The translations under genes were made by a program, and so were the position numbers. This document shows positions 34,427 to 42,295 of a stretch of 44,954 nucleotides of DNA, piece after piece. Source of the DNA: Olsenella uli (GTDB lineage Bacteria; Actinomycetota; Coriobacteriia; Coriobacteriales; Atopobiaceae); contig NZ_JACJKN010000021.1 of the NCBI RefSeq assembly GCF_016900775.1, positions 1 through 44,954 of the forward strand, written 5' to 3'. The notes below the pieces were generated by a model that was given only the letters and a program-made list of their open reading frames with translations, ran no database searches and was not told where the DNA came from. Positions within the stretch are counted from its first letter, which is position 1, and each line of letters starts with the position of its first letter.

Positions 34427-35187
34427 GCGTCCTCACCGCCCTTCTCCGACGCGCCGTCCTCGCCGGCCGCGGGGTCCTCGTAGGTGGACGACCCGGTCGC
34501 CTTGATGACGCGCGCGCGGCGCTTCATGAGCCGGCGGTCGATCACGTTGTAGTAGATGACGGCAACGACCATCGCGACGATGGCGACCGGAATCTGCACG
34601 GCGGCGAGGTCGGCGAGGTTGACGTCGTAGCCGAGGCCGGCAAGCGTGCCCTGGACGAGCAGGCCGCCGGACCCGCCGATGAAGAGCACCTGCCCGAAGA
34701 ACCACGCCACGTTGTCGATGCCCGCCGAGATGCCCTTGAGCTCCTCGAGGTGCTTCTCGTCGATCTTCTTGCCGTCGCGCTCCACGGCGGCCTGCTCCAT
34801 CGGCATGACGACCGGGCGGATGAAGCCGGCCACGCCGCCGAAGTTGACGTTGAAGGCCGCAAAGAGCACGCGCACGACGCCGTAGGCGGAGACGATGATG
34901 CCCGCCGAGGCGTTCTTGAGCTTCTGGATGAGCGCCGCCGCTGCCTGACGCAGGCCGTTTCTCTCGAGCGTGCCCGTGATCACGAACGTCATGATGAAGA
35001 TGCACATACTGCGGTTGGAGACGAAGCTCGTGCCGAGGGTGTCCAGGAACGCCACCGGGTCCATGCCGCCCACCACGGCGGTCGCGACGGCGGCCACCAT
35101 GATGATGAGGATGGAGTCGAGCTTCAGCGCGAAGCCCACGACGACGATGACGATTCCCAGGAGCTTGAGGAGCTCTGCGGGATCCAT
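34423..35187 (-). CDS. DUF969 family membrane protein (putative permease subunit)
   Basis: A 254-residue protein with about six or seven helices: LLKLLGIVIVVVGFALKL, ILIIMVAAVATAVVGGM, MCIFIMTFVITGTLERNGL, AGIIVSAYGVVRVLFAAFNV and IPVAIVAMVVAVIYYNVI. A conserved FNVNFGGVAGFIRPVVMPM block is followed by a charged loop. The C-terminal ~35 residues are hydrophilic. AAGGAGG lies five bases before the ATG. First gene of the operon DUF969-DUF979-pcp. The two DUF proteins probably form one heteromeric permease. Confidence 0.82.
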   Translation of the reverse strand: MDPAELLKLLGIVIVVVGFALKLDSILIIMVAAVATAVVGGMDPVAFLDTLGTSFVSNRSMCIFIMTFVITGTLERNGLRQAAAALIQKLKNASAGIIVSAYGVVRVLFAAFNVNFGGVAGFIRPVVMPMEQAAVERDGKKIDEKHLEELKGISAGIDNVAWFFGQVLFIGGSGGLLVQGTLAGLGYDVNLADLAAVQIPVAIVAMVVAVIYYNVIDRRLMKRRARVIKATGSSTYEDPAAGEDGASEKGGEDA

Positions 35188-35217
35188 CGGGTCCTCCTTC
35201 TAAGATAGACAATCCAA

Positions 35218-35236
35218 CTTGGTTATCGTATCCAAG
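35218..35236. promoter_or_regulatory. Candidate operator upstream of DUF969-DUF979-pcp
   Basis: CTTGGTTA, TCG, TATCCAAG forms a 19-base dyad with one mismatched pair, 31 bases before the DUF969 start in an AT-rich patch. It may be an operator for a regulator not in the window. The remainder of 35188-35408 holds leaders and one GGCGAGAAG copy (35247). Confidence 0.35.
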
Positions 35237-35346
35237 CATCGCTCGCGGCGAGAAGAACGTGCGCAAACGGAAACATCACGGACCCGCGCGGGCGGCGTTG
35301 GGTATCCGGGACCGCCGCGGGCCCCTCTCGCCCGCGGCGGCCTCGG

Positions 35347-35374
35347 ATGACAACGCGCCCCGCCGCGCTATGCT
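35347..35374 (+). promoter_or_regulatory. Putative promoter of the serine dehydratase gene
   Basis: ATGACA (35347-35352) and TATGCT (35369-35374) with 16-base spacing; leader of about 28 bases to the ATG at 35409. Confidence 0.45.
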
Positions 35375-35408
35375 AGTCACCAACGCACGCGCCCCCGGAA
35401 GGAGCCCC

Positions 35409-37016
35409 ATGGCAGCACAGCCGCAGACCCTCGCCACGACCTCGGCCTTCGAGGTGCTCGGCCCCGTCATGGTGGGGCCCTCCTCGTCCCACACGGCAGG
35501 AGCCCTGCGCTGCGCCCGCGTGGCGGCATCGCTCATGGGCGGGCGCGTCGCCCGCGTGCGCTTCACGCTGTGGAACTCCTTCGCGCACACCTACCGCGGC
35601 CACGGCACCGACCGCGCGCTCGTGGCCGGCGTGCTCGGGCTGGACACCGACGACGAGCGCATCCGCGACGCCTTCGACCTCGCGCGCGAGGCGGGCCTGG
35701 CCTTCGAGTTCGTCGAGGCCGGCGACGACACCTCCGTCCACCCCAACACCGTCGACATCGACCTCGAGGGCGAGTCCGGCGCGCGCTGCCAGGTCCGCGG
35801 CGAGAGCCTCGGCGGCGGCAAGATGCGCATCAGCCGCATCAACGGCGTGGGCGTGGACATCACGGGCGCCTACGCCACGCTCTTCGTCTCGCACAAAGAC
35901 GCCCCCGGCATCCTCGCCTCCCTCACGCACCTGCTTGCGATGGCCGAGGTCAACATCGCCTTCTGCCGCACGTACCGCACCGAGCAGGGCGGGCGCGCGT
36001 ACTCGGTCTTCGAGACGGACGGCGCGCCGGACGACTCGGTGCTGCCCATGATCCGCCGCATCCGCGACGTGAGCTTCGCCACCTTCATCTCGGTCCCGGG
36101 CTCGGCCTCCACGGTCTCCCCCGGCGTCACGGCGGCCGAGCTCTTCGACGACGGCGCGCAGCTGCTGGCCGCCTGCGCCGAGCGAGGGCTCTCCATCGGC
36201 GGCGTGATGGCGCTGCGCGAGCGCGGACTCACGGGAGAGGAGCGCGCCGAGGCCTCCATGCGCCGCGTGATCGAGGTCATGCGCGAGGAGACCGCGGCGC
36301 CCATCGCCGCGCCGGCCCGCTCGCTCGGCGGCTTCATCGGCGGCGAGGCCAAGCTTCTGGACGCCGGCGCCGCGCGCTGGGCGGGCTCGCTCATGGGGCC
36401 CGTGCAGACCGACGCCGTGGCGCGCGCGATGGCCGTACTCGAGCGCTCCGCCGCGATGGGCGTCATCGTGGCCGCCCCCACGGCCGGGTCCGCGGGCGTG
36501 GTGCCGGGCAGTGTTCTGGCCGTCGCGGACGCCATCGGCGCGGACGACGACGCCGTGGCCTCCGCCCTCTGGTGCGCCGCCGCCGTGGGCCTCAACATCC
36601 AGACGCACGCGTGCGTGGCCGGCGCCGAGGGCGGCTGCCAGGCCGAGGTGGGCTCGGCCGCCGCGATGGCGGCCGCGGCCGTGGTGGAGCTCCTCGACGG
36701 CACGCCCGAGCAGGCGCTCTGCGCGGCCTCGCTTGCGATCTCCAACCTGCTGGGGCTCGTCTGCGACCCGGTGGGGGGCCTCGTCGAGGTGCCCTGCCAG
36801 GCGAGAAACGCCATCGGCGTCGCGGCCGCCATCTCCTCGGCGCAGCTCGCGCTCTCCGGCGTGCGCTCGCTCGTGCCGTTCGACGAGGTCGTGGCCGCCA
36901 TGGCCGAGGTCGGCCACGCCCTGCCCTCGCGCCTGCGCGAGACCGCGCGCGGCGGCCTTGCCGCAACCCCCACGGCCCAGGCCGCCTGCGCGGCGTGCGG
37001 GGCCTGCGGGCGATAG
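35409..37016 (+). CDS. sdaA: L-serine ammonia-lyase, iron-sulfur-dependent, single-chain form
   Basis: A 535-residue cytosolic enzyme deaminating L-serine to pyruvate and ammonia. Residues ~10-165 are the beta domain (FEVLGPVMVGPSSSHTAGALR), ~155-230 an ACT-like regulatory domain (FVSHKDAPGILASLTHLLAMAEVNI), and ~240-535 the catalytic alpha domain. Cysteines expected to hold the 4Fe-4S cluster are C410 (GGCQAEVGSA), C452 (VCDPVGG) and C463 (VPCQARNAIG). The C-terminus ends ACAACGACGR with C527, C530 and C533; in type 2 enzymes such as that of Legionella a terminal cysteine tucks into the active site as fourth ligand. GGAAGGAG precedes the ATG. The enzyme is oxygen sensitive, consistent with an anaerobe. 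Confidence 0.94.
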   Translation: MAAQPQTLATTSAFEVLGPVMVGPSSSHTAGALRCARVAASLMGGRVARVRFTLWNSFAHTYRGHGTDRALVAGVLGLDTDDERIRDAFDLAREAGLAFEFVEAGDDTSVHPNTVDIDLEGESGARCQVRGESLGGGKMRISRINGVGVDITGAYATLFVSHKDAPGILASLTHLLAMAEVNIAFCRTYRTEQGGRAYSVFETDGAPDDSVLPMIRRIRDVSFATFISVPGSASTVSPGVTAAELFDDGAQLLAACAERGLSIGGVMALRERGLTGEERAEASMRRVIEVMREETAAPIAAPARSLGGFIGGEAKLLDAGAARWAGSLMGPVQTDAVARAMAVLERSAAMGVIVAAPTAGSAGVVPGSVLAVADAIGADDDAVASALWCAAAVGLNIQTHACVAGAEGGCQAEVGSAAAMAAAAVVELLDGTPEQALCAASLAISNLLGLVCDPVGGLVEVPCQARNAIGVAAAISSAQLALSGVRSLVPFDEVVAAMAEVGHALPSRLRETARGGLAATPTAQAACAACGACGR

Positions 37017-37038
37017 CCGGCGAGGCGGGGCGCGAGGT

Positions 37039-37318
37039 TCTTCTCGCCCACTCTTCTCGACGCCGTCCCGACGCCCCCTCAACTTCTCCGGCGAGCATGC
37101 CCCCTGGCGCGGACGCGCCCGATTTCGGCATGGTTCCGTGCGCTGGGGCATGCTCGGCGAAAGCGTGCGCCACGGCATGGTCGAGGCCACCGCTGGCGAG
37201 AAGAACCCGCTGCGCGAAGCTCGCGAGCATGCCGCCCGGCACAGAACGCCCGAGCATGCCCCATGGCACGGAACCACCCCTCGAACGCGGGATTTCCGTG
37301 CGCCACGGCATGCTCGGC
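37039..37318. repeat. Repeat island B in the gene-free stretch 37017-37385
   Basis: This region between sdaA and the tRNA operon has no gene. The motif from CCGTGCGC to GGCATGCTCGGC occurs directly at 37134-37158 and 37294-37318, in degraded form at 37162-37185, and inverted at about 37091-37115, 37223-37246 and 37251-37275. CTTCTCGCC copies are at 37039 and (inverted) 37195. The neighbouring direct and inverted copies could pair into alternating hairpins. Island A (24687-24874) has the same composition. Confidence 0.75.
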
Positions 37319-37345
37319 GCGACGGGACCCATGACCTCGGCGCAA

Positions 37346-37378
37346 CGAAAAAGGGCCGGACCCGAAAGGCCCGACCCT
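37346..37378 (-). terminator. Intrinsic terminator of the tRNA operon
   Basis: On the minus strand a GGGTCGGGCC stem pairs (two G-U pairs) with GGGTCCGGCCC around TTTC and is followed by TTTTTCG. It lies 8 bases after the last tRNA. Confidence 0.75.
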
Positions 37379-37385
37379 GAACGTT

Positions 37386-37462
37386 TGGTAGCCCGTACCA
37401 GATTCGAACTGGTGATCTCCGCCTTGAGAGGGCGGCGTCCTGAACCGCTAGACGAACGGGCC
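37386..37462 (-). tRNA. tRNA-Glu (CUC), second copy in transcript order
   Basis: Cloverleaf with acceptor GGCCCGT/ACGGGCT (first pair G-U), D-arm, anticodon stem CCGCC/GGCGG with loop CTCTCAA (anticodon at 37426-37428), T-arm GTTCGAATC and encoded CCA. It decodes GAG. Identical to the copy 80 bases upstream in the transcript. Confidence 0.95.
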
Positions 37463-37465
37463 ATT

Positions 37466-37542
37466 TGGTAGCCCGTACCAGATTCGAACTGGTGATCTCC
37501 GCCTTGAGAGGGCGGCGTCCTGAACCGCTAGACGAACGGGCC
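37466..37542 (-). tRNA. tRNA-Glu (CUC), first copy in transcript order
   Basis: Same sequence as the tRNA at 37386-37462, including the three-base spacer: an exact 80-base tandem duplication. Anticodon at 37506-37508. CCA encoded. Confidence 0.95.
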
Positions 37543-37571
37543 ACATATGCGATTGTGAGGCAAGCGGCAAA

Positions 37572-37645
37572 TGGCTGGGACTGAGAGAGTCGAACTCCCG
37601 TTGACGGAACCAGAATCCGCTGTCCTACCACTAGACGAAGTCCCA
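37572..37645 (-). tRNA. tRNA-Gln (CUG)
   Basis: Cloverleaf with acceptor TGGGACT/AGTCCCA (U1-A72, usual for bacterial tRNA-Gln), anticodon loop TTCTGGT with CUG at 37611-37613, T-arm GTTCGACTC and encoded CCA. It is first in the leftward operon Gln-Glu-Glu. Confidence 0.95.
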
Positions 37646-37681
37646 ATTTGCCACTTCGTGCGCCTCTCAGCGCGGAGAAAC

Positions 37682-37710
37682 ACTATACGGCATCCCTCTG
37701 CGTCATGCAA
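37682..37710 (-). promoter_or_regulatory. Promoter of the tRNA-Gln/Glu/Glu operon
   Basis: On the minus strand TTGCAT (37705-37710), 17 bases, TATAGT (37682-37687); start near 37675, 30 bases before the tRNA-Gln 5' end. A good sigma-70-type match. Confidence 0.7.
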
Positions 37711-37743
37711 GCGAGAATTTTGGAGAAGTTGTGCATGGAAACT

Positions 37744-37774
37744 TGCCTAAAAGGGGCCTGTCCCCTTTTAGGCA
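37744..37774. repeat. GCCTAAAAGGGG hairpin family, copy 3 (end of cca)
   Basis: A perfect 13-bp stem with loop CCTGT. On the minus strand the last sense codon (GCC) and the TAA stop of cca are the first bases of the hairpin, so the element both ends the reading frame and can act as terminator. It lies 34 bases upstream of the tRNA promoter. Confidence 0.85.
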
Positions 37775-39168
37775 TCCCACCGAAGCCAGGCGAGAAGGTC
37801 GTCGCGCCTGTTGGGGACCTCCCCCGCCTTGACGGCCTCGAGCAGCTGCGCGAGCACCATGCCCACGCCGGGCCCGGGCTCCACCCCGCGCTCCCGGATC
37901 ACGTCCGCCCCGCCCACGGCCAGGTCGCGCACGCGCCACACCGCCCCGGCGGAGAGCTCCGCGCGCAGGGTCGCCGTCATGGCGTCGAGCTCCACCGCGT
38001 AGCCCATGCACGCAGGGGCCTTGGCCACCGCGTCGGCGCGCTTGAGGTCAAGAAGCGCGAAGGCCAGCGGCCGCGCCTGCCCCGGCGCCGCCGCCTCCAG
38101 CTCGGAGAGCATCCGGCGCATGGAGGGGGCCGTCGCGCGGATCTCAAAGTCGTGGAGCAGCACGAGCGCCGCCGCAGCGCGGGTCACCTCCCCGGGCACC
38201 GCCAGCCGCCCCATCACGCGGCGCGCCACGCGGGCGCCCTCCCCGGGGTGGCCGAAGAAGTGGCCGCGCCCCGAGACGTCCTCGCTCCAGCAGGCCGGCT
38301 TGGCCACGTCGTGCAGGAGCGCCGCCCAGCGCAGCGCGGGCAGCGGGCGGCCCCCGGCGAACTCCTCCACGCCCGCGCAGACGCGCGCCGTGTGCTCGAG
38401 CACGTCGTGGGCGTGATAGGGGCTCCTCTGGTCGAAGCCCGCCATCGGCGCGAGCTCGGGCACGGCCGCGGCGAGCACGGCGAACTCGTGGCGCAGCGCC
38501 CAGGCGGCTCGCCCCGTGGCGAGGATCCCGTCGAGCTCCTGGCCGATGCGCTCGTGCGCGATCTGGGAGAGCTCGGGCGCGCACGCCTCGAGCGCCGCCT
38601 GCGTGGCGGACTCGATCGCGGCGTCAAGCCGGCAGGCGAAGCGCACGGCCCGCAGCACGCGCAGGGCGTCCTCCTCGAGGCGCCTGCGCGGCGTGCCCAC
38701 CGCGCGGATGACGCGCGCCGCGAGGTCCCTCTCGCCGCCAAAGGGGTCGAGCAGGCCGCGCTCCGGGTGGAACGCCATCGCGTTGACGGTGAAGTCGCGC
38801 CGGGCGAGGTCCTCGCGCACGTCCGTGACAAAGCGCACCTCGTCCGGGTGGCGGCGGTCGGAGTAGCCGCCCTCCACGCGGTAGGTGGTGGTCTCCACGG
38901 GCCGTCCGTCCACGACGGCCGTGACCGTGCCGTGGGCGGTGCCGGTCTCGTGCACGGCGATCCCGGCCGCGCGCAGCACGCGGGCCGTCTCCTGCCAGGG
39001 GGCCGAGGTCGTCACGTCGACGTCATGTCCCGGCCGGCCGAGCAGGGCGTCGCGCACCCAGCCGCCGACGACCCACGCCTCGTAGCCGGCCGCCTCGAGC
39101 GCGCCGACCACGCGCCAGGCATAGCCGGGCAGCTCGCGCGCCAGGCGACTCTCGACGTCCGTGCCCAT
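37768..39168 (-). CDS. cca: CCA-adding tRNA nucleotidyltransferase
   Basis: A 466-residue class II nucleotidyltransferase that builds or repairs the 3' CCA of tRNA. The head domain has WVVGGWVRDALLGRPGHDVDV with GGWVRD at 35-40 and the metal pair D49 and D51, then RRDFTVNAMAFHPERGLLDPFGG and the RLEEDALRVLRAVRFACRL block that reads nucleotides. An HD domain follows with WAALLHDVAKP and LLHDFEIR. The ATG at 39168 has GGAGGGGG upstream; the frame stays open to 39282 without support. As the tRNAs here already encode CCA, the enzyme may mainly repair ends. Its stop codon lies inside a dispersed hairpin repeat. Confidence 0.93.
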   Translation of the reverse strand: MGTDVESRLARELPGYAWRVVGALEAAGYEAWVVGGWVRDALLGRPGHDVDVTTSAPWQETARVLRAAGIAVHETGTAHGTVTAVVDGRPVETTTYRVEGGYSDRRHPDEVRFVTDVREDLARRDFTVNAMAFHPERGLLDPFGGERDLAARVIRAVGTPRRRLEEDALRVLRAVRFACRLDAAIESATQAALEACAPELSQIAHERIGQELDGILATGRAAWALRHEFAVLAAAVPELAPMAGFDQRSPYHAHDVLEHTARVCAGVEEFAGGRPLPALRWAALLHDVAKPACWSEDVSGRGHFFGHPGEGARVARRVMGRLAVPGEVTRAAAALVLLHDFEIRATAPSMRRMLSELEAAAPGQARPLAFALLDLKRADAVAKAPACMGYAVELDAMTATLRAELSAGAVWRVRDLAVGGADVIRERGVEPGPGVGMVLAQLLEAVKAGEVPNRRDDLLAWLRWDA

Positions 39169-39230
39169 ATGCCCCCTCCGCCCGCGGTCCTTCTCGCCAC
39201 ATTCTAGCAGCTCGGCCGGACGCGCCCCGC

Positions 39231-39359
39231 CCGGGTGCGTACGAGGTTTCAGACCTGATGTTCTTCTCGCCACCGCGCCCACCTGCGGATTTTCCGCAGG
39301 GGAGACGATATCAGACCTCGAATCGCGTACGTACCCGGCCCCGGGGTGTACGCACCCGG
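39231..39359. repeat. 129-bp imperfect palindrome between cca and pepC
   Basis: Exact outer arms CCGGGTGCGTAC (39231-39242) and GTACGCACCCGG (39348-39359) enclose a second, degenerate inverted pair (CGTACGAGGTTTCAGACCTGAT-like, 16 of 22 matching, written here as its parts CGTACG and CCTGAT). A central hairpin CCTGCGGA/TCCGCAGG (39282-39300) completes it. One CTTCTCGCC lies inside and one just outside. The rest of the 279-base region holds leaders. Confidence 0.6.
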
Positions 39360-39395
39360 AGTGCCGCCCCGCTGCAGCGGTGCCGGCGTCCGAGT

Positions 39396-39404
39396 GCTAT
39401 GCTC
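39396..39404 (+). promoter_or_regulatory. Putative extended -10 promoter of the pepC operon
   Basis: TGCTATGCT is an extended -10, about 44 bases before the first pepC ATG; no recognisable -35. Confidence 0.4.
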
Positions 39405-39447
39405 GATGCTGGTCCAATCCGAACAAACGAACGGGAGGTACCGCACC

Positions 39448-40806
39448 ATGGACGAGATGGCATCCGTCACCGCCGACGACCTCGCCTGCGCCCGCGAGGA
39501 GTTCTTCTCCGAGCGCGCCAACGTGGTCGCCAAGAACGCCGTGAGCTCCGTCGGCATCCGTGCCGCCGCGCGCGTGCCCGAGGGCGTGGCGAGAAACGCC
39601 CTGACCTTCGACGTGGAGGTCACGCAGGGCGAGCGCTGCAACCAGGAGCACTCGGGCCGCTGCTGGATGTTCGCGAGCCTGAACACCATGCGCTACCGCG
39701 TCATCAAGAGGTACAACCTCAAGACCTTCGAGCTCAGCCAGGCCTATCCCCTCTTCTGGGACAAGCTCGAGAAGAGCAACTGGTTCTTCGAGAACGTCCT
39801 CGACACGCTGGACGAGCCGCTGGACGGCCGCCTCGTGAGCTATCTGCTCGCCGACCCCGTGGGCGACGGCGGTCAGTGGGACATGTTCAAGAGCCTCGTC
39901 AGGAAGTACGGCGTGGTCCCCAAGGAGGCCATGCCCGAGACCGCCTGCTCGCGCAACACCCGCGAGATGGACTCCTACCTCACGCGCTACCTGCGCGGCG
40001 GCGCCAGGCGCCTGCGCGAGAGCCACGCGGCCGGCGTCGGCGCGGGCGACCTCGCGGCCATGAAGAAGGAGATGATGGGCGACGTCTACCACCTCCTCGT
40101 GACCTGCCTCGGCGAGCCGCCCGCGAGCTTTGACGTGCGCCTGCGCGACAAGGACGGCAAGCTGGCGCTCTCCGGCACCTTCACGCCCGGCGCGTTCTTC
40201 GACGAGGCCGTGGGCATGGACGTGGACGACTACGTGAGCCTCATCTCCGCCCCCACCGCCGACAAGCCCTTCGGCCACACCTACACCGTGAGCCGCCTGG
40301 GCAACGTGGTGGAGGACGGCGGCGTGCGCTACCTCAACCTCCCCATCGAGCGCCTCAAGGAGTGCGCGATCGCGCAGCTGCGCGAGGACCTGCCCGTGTG
40401 GTTTGGCTGCGACGTGGGCCAGAGCTACCTGCGCGAGGAGGGCATCATGGACACCGCCGCGCTCGACGTGGACGGCCTTCTCGGCTTCCCGGTGGAGGGC
40501 TGCATGGACCGCGCCGAGCGCCTGGACTACGGCGAGTCGCTCATGACCCACGCCATGGTCCTCGAGGGCGTGAACCTGGACAAGGGCGGACGCCCCACGC
40601 TCTGGAAGGTGGAGAACAGCTGGGGCAAGGACCATGGCCGCGACGGCTTTGACACCCTCTCCGACGCGTGGTTCGACGAGTACGTCTATCAGGTCGTCGT
40701 TGACAAGAAGCACCTGACGGACGAGGAGCGCGCCGCCTACGAGACCGAGGAGCCCCGCGTGCTCGCGCCGTGGGACCCCATGGGCTCGCTCGCGCGCGTC
40801 CGCTAA
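39448..40806 (+). CDS. pepC: C1-family aminopeptidase C (bleomycin hydrolase type), first of pair
   Basis: A 452-residue papain-fold aminopeptidase of the PepC/bleomycin-hydrolase family, normally a cytosolic hexameric ring that trims peptides. The active-site block ERCNQEHSGRCWMFASLN gives oxyanion Q66 and nucleophile C72; the histidine is in LMTHAMVLEGV (H368) and the asparagine in VENSWGKD (N390). FELSQAYPLFWDKLEKSNWFFEN is a family hallmark. GGGAGGT lies before the ATG; sequence upstream in frame is promoter. It is followed after 14 bases by a paralogue, so the operon makes two PepC proteins. Substrate specificity cannot be read. Confidence 0.92.
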   Translation: MDEMASVTADDLACAREEFFSERANVVAKNAVSSVGIRAAARVPEGVARNALTFDVEVTQGERCNQEHSGRCWMFASLNTMRYRVIKRYNLKTFELSQAYPLFWDKLEKSNWFFENVLDTLDEPLDGRLVSYLLADPVGDGGQWDMFKSLVRKYGVVPKEAMPETACSRNTREMDSYLTRYLRGGARRLRESHAAGVGAGDLAAMKKEMMGDVYHLLVTCLGEPPASFDVRLRDKDGKLALSGTFTPGAFFDEAVGMDVDDYVSLISAPTADKPFGHTYTVSRLGNVVEDGGVRYLNLPIERLKECAIAQLREDLPVWFGCDVGQSYLREEGIMDTAALDVDGLLGFPVEGCMDRAERLDYGESLMTHAMVLEGVNLDKGGRPTLWKVENSWGKDHGRDGFDTLSDAWFDEYVYQVVVDKKHLTDEERAAYETEEPRVLAPWDPMGSLARVR

Positions 40807-40820
40807 GGGAGGCATCTGAC

Positions 40821-42263
40821 ATGACCGACTACTCCGCCGGCGCCATCGCGCCCGCAACCTCCGACGAGCTCGCCGCGTCCTTCTCGGCAGACCGCGCCAA
40901 CCGCGTGGCGAGAAACGCCGTGACCTCGATGAACGTCCACGCCGTCGCGCGCGACGTCTCGCGCCTGCGCACCTACCACGACACGTTCCGCGTGAGCCGC
41001 GTGCGCACGGGCAAGGTCACCAACCAGCGCCACTCCGGCCGCTGCTGGATGTTCTCCGCCTTCAACGTGGCCCGCGCGGCCACGATGGAGCTCCTCGACG
41101 TGGACGACTTCGAGTTCTCCCAGGCCTTCGGCTTCTTCTACGACAAGCTCGAGAAGTTCAACGTGGGCCTCGAGTACGTCATCGAGACCGCCGCGCTGCC
41201 GCTGGACTCCCGCGAGGTCTCCGGCCTGCTTGAGCACTCGATGGGCGACGGCAACTACTACCCCGCCGCGATGAACATCATCAAGAAGTGGGGCCTCGTG
41301 CCCAAGGACGCCATGCCCGAGAGCGCCTGCACCAAGGACGCCGACCAGATGAACGCCCAGCTCGAGCGCCTCTTCCGCAAGAGCGCGATGGAGCTGAGGC
41401 GCAGGGCGGCGGCAGGCGCCGGCACGGGCGAGCTGCGCTCCGCCAAGGAGGGCATGGTCGCCGACTGCCACCGCGTGCTGTGCGTCTGCCTCGGCGAGCC
41501 GCCCGCCACGATCGACGTCGAGCTCCCCGTGGGCGAGAAGTGCCGCGTGCACGCCTCCAAGCTCGTGGAGCAGGAGGGCGGCCCGGCGGCGGACGGCAAG
41601 ACGCGGCGCCTGCTCGTGGACCGCGGCATCACGCCCCGCGAGTTCGCCGAGCGCTACGTGCCCTTCGACCCGGACGACTACGTGCAGCTCGTGCACATGC
41701 CCGGCGAGAGCCGCCCCTTCGGCCACGCGTTCCACCGGCGCTTCTCGGACACCATGGCCGGCGGGCGGCCGCTCAGGATGCTCAACGTGGGCGTCGAGGT
41801 GCTCGAGGACGCCGCCGTGGCGTCGCTCTCCGCGGGCGTGCCCTGCGAGATGGCCTGCGACGTGGCGCAGCAGTTCCCGCGGCACATCGAGGACTTCCCC
41901 GGCGTGCTCGCGTGCGACACGATGGACTACGAGGGCCTCTTCGGCGTGGACCTCTCCATGGGCCGCGCCGAGATGATCGACGCGCACGAGACGCGCAACA
42001 CCCACGCCATGACGTTCCAGGGCGTCGAGCTCGGCGACGACGGGCGCCCCGTGGCCTGGCGGATCGAGAACAGCTGGGGCGAGGATGCCTGCAAGAAGGG
42101 CTACCTCGTGGCGAGCGCCGAGTGGTTCCGCACCTACGGCGGCGAGGTTGTCGTGCGGCGCGAGTTCGTGCCGGCAGACGTCCTCGACCTCTGGGACAAC
42201 GCGCCCGTCGAGGAGGTCGACCCCTGGACCACCGTCGGCCTGGCGATGGCGCCCCGGCTGTAG
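40821..42263 (+). CDS. pepC: C1-family aminopeptidase C (bleomycin hydrolase type), second of pair
   Basis: A 480-residue paralogue of the gene just upstream. Catalytic block TNQRHSGRCWMFSAFN gives Q69 and C75, histidine in RNTHAMTFQGV (H395) and asparagine in IENSWGEDA (N417), all intact. Compared with its neighbour it has about 28 extra residues, mostly in the middle (near 240-275, including EQEGGPAADGKTRR). AAGGGAGG is eight bases before the ATG. Sequence identity with the upstream copy is moderate, so duplication is not recent and the two have probably diverged in specificity. C-terminal residues reach into the active site in this family; the two tails differ. Confidence 0.92.
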   Translation: MTDYSAGAIAPATSDELAASFSADRANRVARNAVTSMNVHAVARDVSRLRTYHDTFRVSRVRTGKVTNQRHSGRCWMFSAFNVARAATMELLDVDDFEFSQAFGFFYDKLEKFNVGLEYVIETAALPLDSREVSGLLEHSMGDGNYYPAAMNIIKKWGLVPKDAMPESACTKDADQMNAQLERLFRKSAMELRRRAAAGAGTGELRSAKEGMVADCHRVLCVCLGEPPATIDVELPVGEKCRVHASKLVEQEGGPAADGKTRRLLVDRGITPREFAERYVPFDPDDYVQLVHMPGESRPFGHAFHRRFSDTMAGGRPLRMLNVGVEVLEDAAVASLSAGVPCEMACDVAQQFPRHIEDFPGVLACDTMDYEGLFGVDLSMGRAEMIDAHETRNTHAMTFQGVELGDDGRPVAWRIENSWGEDACKKGYLVASAEWFRTYGGEVVVRREFVPADVLDLWDNAPVEEVDPWTTVGLAMAPRL

Positions 42264-42295
42264 GCTCTTCTCGCCAGCACGGGTCCTTCTCGCCA

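Noticed and set aside
37384-37543. Two 80-base direct repeats as a CRISPR or phage attachment site
   Set aside because: They are complete tRNA-Glu genes with encoded CCA; there are no spacers, cas genes or integrase.
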